Origin: Roseovarius sp.
GTDB taxonomy: Bacteria; Pseudomonadota; Alphaproteobacteria; Rhodobacterales; Rhodobacteraceae
NCBI GenBank assembly: GCA_021767845.1
Contig: JAASSQ010000161.1
Location: forward strand, 1-6,809
Direction: 5' to 3'
DNA: 6,809 bases
Part shown: one piece after another, positions 1-5,342 of the stretch
How the letters are laid out: the number at the start of each line of letters is the position of its first letter
Numbering within the stretch: position 1 is the first letter of the stretch
The notes under the pieces: generated by a model
Told to the model about the DNA's origin: nothing
The model's database searches: none
What the model saw: only the letters and a program-made list of their open reading frames with translations
Translations under genes and position numbers: made by a program

Positions 1-168
1 ACCGGCGAGGCGCTGTTTCGCGAGCTGGGCCTGTCGGAGACGGACGACGACGCGCGGCTGATCGCGGCGATGGCCGCGCATCCCCGGCTGATCGAGCGGC
101 CCATCGTCCTTGCCAATGGCCGCGCGGCGATCGGCCGGCCGCCCGAGCGGGTGCTGGAGATCCTGTAA
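1..168 (+). CDS. arsC: ArsC-family arsenate reductase (glutaredoxin type), C-terminal fragment
   Basis: Frame 1 is open from the first base to TAA at 166-168 and gives the last 55 residues of a protein; the start lies outside the window. The fragment carries the C-terminal hallmarks of glutaredoxin-dependent arsenate reductases of the ArsC/YfgD type: a segment with AMAAHPRLIERPIV (the RPI motif holding an arginine that contacts the oxyanion), then a short hairpin with NGRAAIGRPPERVLEIL at the very end. In the family, ArsC reduces arsenate to arsenite in the cytosol with glutathione and glutaredoxin. The catalytic Cys near the N-terminus cannot be seen, so the activity is inferred from family resemblance; YfgD-like members exist with no proven arsenic role. 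No ars operon partner is visible downstream, since the next gene has its own likely promoter. Confidence 0.85.
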   Translation, partial: TGEALFRELGLSETDDDARLIAAMAAHPRLIERPIVLANGRAAIGRPPERVLEIL

Positions 169-173
169 GTGCT

Positions 174-201
174 TTGCAGGGCGCGGCCCCCGGCCTAGAT
201 T
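174..201 (+). promoter_or_regulatory. Putative sigma70 promoter for the BT1/FBT transporter gene
   Basis: TTGCAG (174-179) and TAGATT (196-201) are separated by 16 bp, just after the arsC stop and 31 bp before the transporter ATG. The CTAGATT-type -10 matches the style of the promoter proposed before the MerR gene at 4344, which supports both calls. Transcription would start near 208. The call rests on pattern only. Confidence 0.45.
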
Positions 202-232
202 GGCGTGAAACCAGACCGGAGCCGGAGACGCG

Positions 233-1888
233 ATGAGCCGGGACGACACGCGCGCAGAGCACAAGCACGGGCCCCTGGGCTGGATCGACGCGGTGGTGTT
301 CGATCTGGCACGGCAGATGCGCTGGACGTTCCTGCCGCCCCTGATGGTCTATTTCGCGGCCGGGTTCTCGGGGCTGACCGGGATCGTTGGCACGTTCTTC
401 GTCAAGGAATACCTGGATCTGTCGGCCGCCTACCTGGCCGGTCTGGCGTTCTGGGCGGGGCTGCCCTGGGCGCTCAAGATGCCGCTGGGGCACCTGGTGG
501 ACATCATCTGGAAATGGAAATGGCTGCTGGTCTACCTGGGCGCGGGGCTGATCGCGCTGAGCATGATCATCATGTACCTCGTCATCACCGAGCGCGAGAT
601 GATGGAAGCGGTCATGCCGATCAGCGCGTGGTACATCACCTCGTTCCTGCTGAGCCCCTGCGGGCTGGTGATCCAGGACGCGGTGGCCGATGCCATGTCG
701 GTGGAGGCCGTGCCGCGCGTGGATGCCGAGGGCGCCCCCATTCCCGAGGACCGCGCGCGCGCCATGCATGTGACCATGCAGACGCTGGGGCGGTTCGCGC
801 TGATTTCCGGCACGGTCGCGGTGGCCCTGATGAACATCTACATGTTCCGTGGCATCGAGGACATGGACGCCGCCGCCAAGGCCGACACCTATGCCATGAT
901 CTATCTGCTGGCGCTGTCGATCCCGCTGGTCTCGGTCTCGGGCGTGATGCTGGCGGGGATCCAGAAATACCGGGCGCGCCACGATCTTCTGTCCCGCGGC
1001 CTGACCCCGGCGGAGGCCGATGCGCTGTTCGAGCGCCCCGACGAGGACACCCGCCCGAACCCGTGGTATTTCATCGGCGGCGGCGCCTTTGTCGCGCTGA
1101 CGCTGGCGGTGGGGCTGGGACAGGTCCCCTACAGCCAGGAGATCGTCTTCGCGGGCTCGATGGCGATCGTGCTGCTGCTGATGCGCCAGTTGGTCGCCGC
1201 TCTGACGCCCGCGCAGGCGCGGGCGCTGGTGGGCACGGCGACGATCATCTTCATGTTCCGCGCGGTGCCGCGGCCCGGCGACGGGATCACCTGGTTCAAC
1301 ATCGACGTGCTGGGCTTCGACCAGCAGTTCCTGTCGGTGCTGTCGCTCATCACCTCGGTGTTGACGCTGGTGGGGATGGTGCTGTTGCGCCCGCTGATGG
1401 CGGAAAAGCCGATCGTGTGGATCATCGCCATGCTGACCGTGGCGGGCGGGGTTCTGACGCTGCCGAATATCGGGCTGTATTACGGCATCCACGAGGTCAC
1501 CGCGCCGCTGACCGGGGGCGTGGTGGATGCGCGGTTCATCGCGATCCTGGACACGGCGATCGAATCGCCGCTGGGCCAGGTGGCGATGATCCCGATGCTG
1601 GCCTGGATCGCGCGCAACGCGCCCTCGGACCTCAAGGCCACGTTCTTCGCGGTCATGGCATCCTTCACCAACCTGGCGCTGTCGGCCTCGAGCCTGACGA
1701 CCAAGTATCTCAACCAGGTGTTCACCGTGACCCGCGAGGTGACCGACCCCGAGACCGGCGCGGTGACGGTGCCGGCGGATTATTCGGAACTGGGGATGCT
1801 GCTGATCGTGGTGACGGCGATCACCGTGGGGGTGCCGCTGCTGGTGATCTGGATCGTGCAGAACTCGGCCCTGCGCACCGAGGATTGA
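233..1888 (+). CDS. Folate-biopterin transporter (FBT/BT1) family MFS permease
   Basis: A 551-residue polytopic membrane protein with about 12 hydrophobic segments. Family signatures are spread over its length: LPWALKMPLGHLVD (residues 77-90) after the second helix, SPCGLVIQDAVADAMSVEAV (141-160) with the D-x-x-A-D-A pattern of the BT1 family, FMFRAVPRPGDGITWF (340-355), and ATFFAVMASFTNLALSAS (469-486). Two hydrophilic loops stand out: residues 160-180 and an acidic/arginine-rich central loop at 247-276. A short extramembrane loop (500-517) precedes the last helix. Eukaryotic, plant-plastid and cyanobacterial members move folates or pterins by H+-coupled transport. The bacterial proteobacterial branch is poorly characterised, so the substrate here is unknown. 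The start is set by GGAG at 224-227, five bases before ATG. A longer ORF from 205 in another frame is a shadow. It probably forms its own transcription unit and converges on the MATE operon. Confidence 0.85.
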   Translation: MSRDDTRAEHKHGPLGWIDAVVFDLARQMRWTFLPPLMVYFAAGFSGLTGIVGTFFVKEYLDLSAAYLAGLAFWAGLPWALKMPLGHLVDIIWKWKWLLVYLGAGLIALSMIIMYLVITEREMMEAVMPISAWYITSFLLSPCGLVIQDAVADAMSVEAVPRVDAEGAPIPEDRARAMHVTMQTLGRFALISGTVAVALMNIYMFRGIEDMDAAAKADTYAMIYLLALSIPLVSVSGVMLAGIQKYRARHDLLSRGLTPAEADALFERPDEDTRPNPWYFIGGGAFVALTLAVGLGQVPYSQEIVFAGSMAIVLLLMRQLVAALTPAQARALVGTATIIFMFRAVPRPGDGITWFNIDVLGFDQQFLSVLSLITSVLTLVGMVLLRPLMAEKPIVWIIAMLTVAGGVLTLPNIGLYYGIHEVTAPLTGGVVDARFIAILDTAIESPLGQVAMIPMLAWIARNAPSDLKATFFAVMASFTNLALSASSLTTKYLNQVFTVTREVTDPETGAVTVPADYSELGMLLIVVTAITVGVPLLVIWIVQNSALRTED

Positions 1889-1902
1889 GGAACGGCCCGG
1901 CC

Positions 1903-1970
1903 GCGAGGGGCGGGACATGCGAGGGGCCAGCCCCTCGCGCTCCCCAAGATATTTTCAAACAGAAGAAGGG
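1903..1970. repeat. GC-rich hairpin plus AT-rich tail between convergent genes; possible bidirectional terminator or dispersed extragenic repeat
   Basis: GCGAGGGG (1919-1926) pairs perfectly with CCCCTCGC (1931-1938) around a CCAG loop. It is followed on the plus strand by CTCCCCAAGATATTTTC, with TTTT at 1952-1955. A direct copy of GCGAGGGGC lies at 1903-1911, so the right arm has two possible partners. The TGA of the MATE gene (1955-1957) falls in the AT-rich part. The T-run is about 13 bases from the stem, so this is not a textbook intrinsic terminator. The layout (GGGGCCAGCCCC, a C-run, then an AGATATTTT-like tail and ACAGAAGAAG) resembles, from memory, a short element seen repeatedly downstream of genes in Rhodobacteraceae; this could not be checked here. 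Confidence 0.5.
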
Positions 1971-3292
1971 GCCTGCGCGACGGCGCGTTCGAGCGCGGGG
2001 TAGCGCAGGCCGAGTGTGACGGCGCGGGCGGTGAAGCTGACCAGCAGCGCGGCCCAGAGGCCGTGATTGCCCAAGGCCGGCAGCAGCAGGGCCACGGCCG
2101 CCACGTAGGCCGCGAGGCTGAGCGCCATCATGTTGCGCATGTCGCGGGTGCGGGTCGCGCCGATGAAGATGCCGTCGAGCATGTAGGAGGCCAGCCCGAA
2201 GACCGGCGCGACCACCATCCAGGGCAGGTAGAGCCGCGCGGTTTCCTGCACCGGCTGGTTTTTCGCCATCAGGTCGATGATCGCCGGACCAAGCAGGCCG
2301 AAGGCGAGCGCGAGGCCGATCACCGAGATGAGGCCCCAGCCGCTGGACAGAAGCGCGGCGCGGCGCAGGCGGGCGACCTGGGACCGGCCGACGGCCTGGC
2401 CCACGAGAGCTTCGGCCGCGAAGGCGAAGCCGTCGAGCGCGTAGGCGGTGATCTGCAGGAATTGCAGCAGCACCTGGTTGGCCGCGAGCGTCACGTCGCC
2501 GAACCCCGCGCCGAGGAACAGGAAGGACACGAAGATGCCCTGCAGCATGAGCGAGCGCAGCAGGATGTCGGAATTGACCTGCGCCATGCGTTTGAGGGCC
2601 GGCCGGTCGAACACGCGGACCCAGTCGCGCCACGCGGGCACCGCGAAGGCCTCGCGGCAGAGCCAGAGCGCCAGCGCGAGCCCGCTCCATTCGGCGATGA
2701 AGGTGGCGAAGGCGACGCCCTCGACCCCCCAGCCGAGGCCGAGGACGAACCAGACATCGAGCGCGATGTTGAGCCCGTTCATGGCGACCTGCACGGCCAG
2801 CACCGCGCGGGTGCGTTCCAGCGCGATCAACCAGCCCGTGACGCCGTAAAGTGCAATGATGGCCGGGGCGCTCCAGACCCGGATGGAGAGATAATCCTGC
2901 GCCAGCGACTCGACCTCGGCGCTGGCGGGGGCAAGCTGGAAGGCCGCCCAGAAGAGCGGCACCTGCAGCGCGATCACCGCCGCACCGGCCACGCCCGCCA
3001 CCATCAGCGCGCGGGTGAGCATCGCCGCCACCTCGCCCCGGCAGCCGGCGCCGTGGGCCTGGCTGGTCAGCCCGGTCGTGCCCATCCGCAGGAAGCCGAA
3101 CACCCAATAGAGCGCCGAGAGGATCACCGCGCCGACGCCGACCGCGCCGATCGGCGCGGCCTGCCCCATCTGACCCACCACGCCGGTATCGACCGCACCG
3201 AGGATCGGCACGGTGATGTTGGCCAGCACGATCGGGATGGCGATCTTCAGGACCCGGCGGTGCGTGATCGCCTGAACGGCGGTGTCAGCCAT
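1955..3292 (-). CDS. MATE-family efflux transporter, DinF subfamily
   Basis: A 445-residue integral membrane protein with the roughly 12 helices of multidrug and toxic-compound extrusion exporters. DinF-subfamily signatures are clear: KIAIPIVLANITVPILGAVD (residues 16-35), placing Asp35 in helix 1 where DinF-type MATEs carry the conserved cation-coupling aspartate. The N-terminal bundle has MNGLNIALDVWFV with Asn172, Asn175 and Asp179. The second half has ITAYALDGFAFAAEALVGQA, typical of the subfamily. In the family it exports organic cations or metabolites in exchange for H+ or Na+; the substrate here is unknown. The gene is third in a minus-strand operon. Its ATG (3292-3290) lies upstream of the TGA of the preceding thioesterase gene (3287-3285), an 8-bp overlap. 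No good Shine-Dalgarno is seen, so translation is probably coupled. The TGA stop lies in the AT-rich tail of the downstream hairpin element. Confidence 0.93.
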   Translation of the reverse strand: MADTAVQAITHRRVLKIAIPIVLANITVPILGAVDTGVVGQMGQAAPIGAVGVGAVILSALYWVFGFLRMGTTGLTSQAHGAGCRGEVAAMLTRALMVAGVAGAAVIALQVPLFWAAFQLAPASAEVESLAQDYLSIRVWSAPAIIALYGVTGWLIALERTRAVLAVQVAMNGLNIALDVWFVLGLGWGVEGVAFATFIAEWSGLALALWLCREAFAVPAWRDWVRVFDRPALKRMAQVNSDILLRSLMLQGIFVSFLFLGAGFGDVTLAANQVLLQFLQITAYALDGFAFAAEALVGQAVGRSQVARLRRAALLSSGWGLISVIGLALAFGLLGPAIIDLMAKNQPVQETARLYLPWMVVAPVFGLASYMLDGIFIGATRTRDMRNMMALSLAAYVAAVALLLPALGNHGLWAALLVSFTARAVTLGLRYPALERAVAQAPSSV

Positions 3293-3794
3293 CGCGGCTT
3301 GGCATCAGGAAATGGCCCGACGCCTGCGCGAAGGGCCGCGCGCGGTTGTCCTGCCAGGCCTCGACATGGACCGAGGCGTAGCGGCGGCCCGAGCGCGTGA
3401 CCTGCGCGCGCGCATAGGCATCGCGCGGCAGGCCCGAGCGCAGGTAATCGACGGTGAAGTCGATGGTCTTGGGCAGGCGCGGCAGCTTGCCCTGCGACAG
3501 GTCGTCGGGATCGAGCGTGCCGGTTTCGATGTCGTCCCACAACATCGACCAGCTGAGCCCGATGATGGCCGTCACCTCCAGGAACGCCGCCGTCGCGCCG
3601 CCGTGCAGGGCGGGCAGAAGCGGGTTTCCGATGAGTTTGTCCTCGAACGGCATGACCGCGGTCAGCTCGTCCCCGCGCCGGTCGAACTCGATCCCGAGAA
3701 ACCGGATATAGGGCACGCCGTGCACGAGCGCGCCGAGCGCCGCGTCGCGGCGTTGCTTGACCACCTGGACGGGTTCGGGACGGGGGCGCGCCAT
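3285..3794 (-). CDS. PaaI-type hotdog-fold thioesterase, second of a tandem pair (Glu variant)
   Basis: A 169-residue hotdog-fold protein of the 4HBT/PaaI group, which hydrolyses acyl-CoA or aryl-CoA thioesters in the cytosol. The core motif is LHGGATAAFLEVTA (residues 63-76), preceded by a KLIGNPLLPA strand (53-62) and followed by TIDFTVDYLRSG (110-121), the typical strand pair after the central helix. The residue usually Asp in PaaI proteins (HGG-x6-D) is Glu73 here. The family also includes Glu-using thioesterases, so this does not imply loss of activity. The start at 3794 is chosen because GGAGG sits 7 bp upstream and the ATG shares its A with the previous stop (TGATG). A longer ORF to 3905 would run deep into the upstream gene and is rejected. 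The 3' end overlaps the MATE start by 8 bp. The substrate cannot be read from sequence. Confidence 0.88.
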   Translation of the reverse strand: MARPRPEPVQVVKQRRDAALGALVHGVPYIRFLGIEFDRRGDELTAVMPFEDKLIGNPLLPALHGGATAAFLEVTAIIGLSWSMLWDDIETGTLDPDDLSQGKLPRLPKTIDFTVDYLRSGLPRDAYARAQVTRSGRRYASVHVEAWQDNRARPFAQASGHFLMPSRDG

Positions 3795-4216
3795 CACGTC
3801 GCCTCCACCGTGAAGGTGCCGGTCGCGGTGGCGACGGGGCGGTCGGCATCGTCGTCCATGGCGCGGGCGCGCACGAAGGCCACCGAGCGCGTGATGTGGT
3901 AGCATTCGGCCTGCGCGCGGATGCGCTGCCCCGGCGTGGCGGGGCGCATGTAGTCGATGCGCAGGTCAATCGTGGCCGTTGCGCCGGGGTTTTTCGGATG
4001 GCTCATGGCGGCGGCGCCGCAGCAGGTATCCATAAGCGCCGAGACCGCGCCGCCGTGAATCACGCCGGTATCGGGGTCACCGATGAAGCGTTCGTCGTAA
4101 TCCATCACGATTTCGGCCGTGCCCTCGCCGATTCCGGTCAGTTCCATCCCGAGCGCGCGGGAATGGGGAATGGCGGTGATGAACTGCTCGGCGATCCTGG
4201 TCTTGTCCACGCTCAT
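3794..4216 (-). CDS. PaaI-type hotdog-fold thioesterase, first of a tandem pair
   Basis: A 140-residue single-domain hotdog protein, the usual length for PaaI-type acyl-CoA thioesterases. The active-site segment is GVIHGGAVSALMDTCCGAAA (residues 51-70): His54-Gly-Gly and Asp63 match the HGG-x6-D pattern in which the Asp is catalytic in PaaI. ATIDLRIDYMRPATPGQRI (81-99) is the conserved strand and turn after the long helix, and the C-terminus ends in ATGTFTVEAT. The open frame extends to 4405, but the upstream extension is low-complexity and overlaps the divergent MerR gene. The ATG at 4216 fits the family length and lies about 30 bp after a plausible start site; the AAGGGG upstream is rather far (about 12 bp). 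The stop shares one base with the next start (TGATG), so the pair is probably translationally coupled. The divergent MerR gene is its likely regulator. Confidence 0.88.
   Translation of the reverse strand: MSVDKTRIAEQFITAIPHSRALGMELTGIGEGTAEIVMDYDERFIGDPDTGVIHGGAVSALMDTCCGAAAMSHPKNPGATATIDLRIDYMRPATPGQRIRAQAECYHITRSVAFVRARAMDDDADRPVATATGTFTVEAT
3802..3806 (-). promoter_or_regulatory. Shine-Dalgarno that fixes the start of the second thioesterase
   Basis: GGAGG on the minus strand (CCTCC on plus), 7 bp before the ATG at 3794, inside the 3' end of the upstream thioesterase gene. It is the best ribosome binding site in this operon. Confidence 0.75.
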
Positions 4217-4219
4217 GCG

Positions 4220-4252
4220 GGTGTCGCGCCCCTTGCGGTTGGTGTCGCGCCC
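4220..4252. repeat. Short tandem direct repeat (two copies, 21-bp period) in the thioesterase leader
   Basis: GGTGTCGCGCCC occurs at 4220-4231 and again at 4241-4252, exactly 21 bp apart, with partial similarity continuing to the right of both copies. On the minus strand the outer copy runs into the proposed -10 element and the inner copy includes the only purine-rich ribosome-binding candidate for the thioesterase gene. Confidence 0.7.
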
Positions 4253-4282
4253 TTTATGGGCCCGAATGCCCGCGCGCTGCAA
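4253..4282 (-). promoter_or_regulatory. Putative promoter of the thioesterase-MATE operon
   Basis: On the minus strand TTGCAG (4282-4277) and CATAAA (4258-4253) are 18 bp apart. This puts transcription start near 4246, about 30 bp before the ATG at 4216. The position supports the shorter thioesterase start. It lies back to back with the MerR promoter; the two -35 boxes are 9 bp apart. Pattern evidence only. Confidence 0.4.
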
Positions 4283-4300
4283 GGGCGGCGGTTGCCCTTG
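4280..4300. promoter_or_regulatory. Candidate operator between divergent promoters (7-bp inverted repeat)
   Basis: CAAGGGC (4280-4286) and GCCCTTG (4294-4300) form a perfect inverted repeat with a 7-bp spacer. The left arm overlaps the minus-strand -35 and the right arm overlaps the plus-strand -35 (TTGCCC, 4292-4297). A further inverted repeat, CCTTGGCGC (4296-4304) with GCGCCAAGG (4323-4331), flanks the plus-strand -10. A protein bound here could control both directions; the adjacent MerR-family product is the obvious candidate, by inference. Confidence 0.45.
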
Positions 4301-4320
4301 GCGCGGGGCGGGTCTAGGTT
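4292..4320 (+). promoter_or_regulatory. Putative promoter of the MerR-VOC transcription unit
   Basis: TTGCCC (4292-4297) and TAGGTT (4315-4320) are separated by 17 bp, and the AAGGAG Shine-Dalgarno (4328-4333) follows. The 17-bp spacer is normal, not the stretched 19-20 bp spacer of classical metal-sensing MerR activator promoters. That is compatible with repression by the gene's own product. Confidence 0.5.
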
Positions 4321-4343
4321 CGGCGCCAAGGAGTAGCGAGCCG

Positions 4344-4712
4344 ATGTCAGACACACGCCTGTCGTTCAAGGAGATGTGCGCGAAATTCGACGTGACGCCG
4401 CGCACCTTGCGCTATTACGAGTATATCGAGTTGCTCAGCCCCGAGCGCGAGGGCCGTGCGCGGTTCTACGGCCCGCGCGAGATCGCGCGGATGACGTTGA
4501 TCCTGCGCGGCCGCCGGTTCGGCTTTGCGCTGGAAGACATCCGGCAATGGCTGCTGATCTACGAGCACGAGGGCACCGAGGCGCAGATGCAGACCTGGCT
4601 GGAGCTGGCCGACCGCCAGCTTGCGGAACTGGCCGAGCAGAAAGCGCAGCTGGAAGACACCATAGCTGAGCTGAAGGCGCTGCGCGACGAAACCAAGGCC
4701 AGCTTGACCTGA
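4344..4712 (+). CDS. MerR-family transcriptional regulator (LiuR-like), first copy
   Basis: A 122-residue regulator. The N-terminal winged helix-turn-helix contains MCAKFDVTPRTLRYYE (residues 11-26), the recognition region of MerR proteins. Next come the wing (RARFYGPREIARM, 38-50), LILRGRRFGFALEDIRQWL (52-70), and a C-terminal coiled-coil dimerisation helix (about 85-119) rich in Leu, Ala, Glu and Gln. There is no C-terminal effector domain or metal-binding Cys cluster; the only Cys is Cys12 in the HTH. This layout matches the short LiuR-like MerR proteins that control acyl-CoA and branched-chain amino acid catabolism, not metal sensors. The effector is unknown. ATG at 4344 follows AAGGAG; a longer frame from 4119 is rejected. 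It is divergent from the two thioesterases and coupled (TGATG) to the VOC gene. It is clearly paralogous to the second MerR gene about 1 kb downstream. Confidence 0.9.
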   Translation: MSDTRLSFKEMCAKFDVTPRTLRYYEYIELLSPEREGRARFYGPREIARMTLILRGRRFGFALEDIRQWLLIYEHEGTEAQMQTWLELADRQLAELAEQKAQLEDTIAELKALRDETKASLT

Positions 4713-5143
4713 TGTTCAGCCACGTCATGCTGGGCGCGCGCGACCTGAAGGCGATGGTCGGCTTTTACGATGCCGTTCTGGCGCCGCTGGGGCTGGAGCG
4801 GGACGAGGTGCCGGACGCGGCCGGACCGGGCGGCGTGATCTGGTATGTGCCGGGCCGCCGCTGGCCGCAATTCGCGATCCGAAAGCCGCTGGACGGACGC
4901 CCCGCGACGGCTGGCAACGGGGTGCAGGTAAGCTTTGCCGCGCGCGATGCCGAAACCGTCGCAGCCTGCTGGCGCGCCGCACTCGCGCATGGCGGCAGGG
5001 ATGAAGGCCGCCCCGGCCCGCGGCCGCGCTATGCCGAGGATTTCCACGCCGCGTATTGCCGCGACCCCGAGGGCAACAAGCTGTGTTTCGTGCACGCCGG
5101 CGGCATGGAGGGCTGCGCCCTGCCCCTTCGTGGCGACGATTGA
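4712..5143 (+). CDS. VOC-superfamily (glyoxalase/bleomycin-resistance fold) protein
   Basis: A 143-residue protein of two VOC beta-alpha-beta-beta-beta modules. The first begins MFSHVMLGARDLKAMVGFYDAVLAPLG (residues 1-27), typical of glyoxalase-like proteins with His4 at a metal-ligand position. The second ends with AYCRDPEGNKLCFVHAG (114-130). At the position where most relatives have His in an HVAF-like strand there is Gln72 (VQVSF). At the GNxxE position there is Cys125 (GNKLC). Canonical metal coordination is therefore doubtful. GNGVQVSF and GNKLC recur together in a subfamily I recall from alphaproteobacteria, so this is probably a subfamily trait and not damage. Function is unknown. The ATG shares its A with the MerR stop, and no strong Shine-Dalgarno is seen, so it is likely translationally coupled to the regulator. 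Confidence 0.85.
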   Translation: MFSHVMLGARDLKAMVGFYDAVLAPLGLERDEVPDAAGPGGVIWYVPGRRWPQFAIRKPLDGRPATAGNGVQVSFAARDAETVAACWRAALAHGGRDEGRPGPRPRYAEDFHAAYCRDPEGNKLCFVHAGGMEGCALPLRGDD

Positions 5144-5173
5144 CGCGGACAGAACGCCATTGCGGTCGCGCCG

Positions 5174-5190
5174 CGCCGCCAGCGGCGGTG
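5174..5190 (+). terminator. Short GC hairpin after the VOC gene; weak terminator candidate
   Basis: CCGCC (5176-5180) pairs with GGCGG (5184-5188) around AGC; a G-T and a C-G pair can extend it to 5174/5190. It lies 31 bp after the VOC stop. GACGGAAAATT follows instead of a T-run, so intrinsic termination is uncertain. Confidence 0.25.
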
Positions 5191-5228
5191 ACGGAAAATT
5201 GCGCGGGCCAATGCCTTACCTTGCTTGA

Positions 5229-5272
5229 TCTTACGTCAATTTCAAAGTGACGTGACGTATCTCTTACGTCAA
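5229..5272. promoter_or_regulatory. Cluster of four ACGTCA half-sites: probable operator of the second MerR/acyl-CoA dehydrogenase unit
   Basis: Plus-strand ACGTCA occurs at 5233-5238 and 5266-5271, and its complement TGACGT at 5248-5253 and 5253-5258. The outer two belong to an exact 11-bp direct repeat, TCTTACGTCAA (5229-5239 and 5262-5272), 33 bp apart or about three helical turns. TGACGTA (5253-5259) and TACGTCA (5265-5271) form a perfect inverted repeat with a 5-bp spacer, a 19-bp dyad of the size bound by MerR-family dimers. The stretch is AT-richer than its surroundings. ACGT-centred half-sites resemble those described for LiuR-type regulators. No convincing -35/-10 pair could be placed. 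Confidence 0.65.
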
Positions 5273-5342
5273 GGTGATCGGCTGTTGTAGCCATGGTGTC
5301 GAATGTCCACGTCCGCGGCAGAGAAACATGACGGGCCGACAC

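Noticed and set aside
185..195. GGCC-CCC-GGCC inverted repeat after arsC as a terminator
   Set aside because: Only a 4-bp stem with no T-run, and it lies within the spacer of the proposed promoter.
205..2019. 604-codon plus-strand frame overlapping the transporter gene
   Set aside because: Its translation is arginine- and glycine-rich without membrane segments; the frame from 233 gives a clear family match and has a ribosome binding site.
1821..3107. 428-codon minus-strand frame over the MATE gene
   Set aside because: A frame-shifted shadow of the MATE exporter: low complexity, no family resemblance.
2063..3400. 445-codon plus-strand frame antisense to the MATE gene
   Set aside because: Composition is His, Arg, Glu and Gly-rich, typical of antisense frames of membrane-protein genes; no domain recognised.
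3795..3905. N-terminal extension of the second thioesterase to 3905
   Set aside because: It lies inside the upstream thioesterase gene, is Arg/His-rich, and GGAGG plus the TGATG overlap favour 3794.
4217..4405. N-terminal extension of the first thioesterase to 4405
   Set aside because: It would overlap the divergent MerR gene and both proposed promoters, its residues are low-complexity, and the family length fits the start at 4216.
4722..4727. Another ACGTCA occurrence at the start of the VOC gene
   Set aside because: A single copy in coding sequence with no dyad partner; likely chance.
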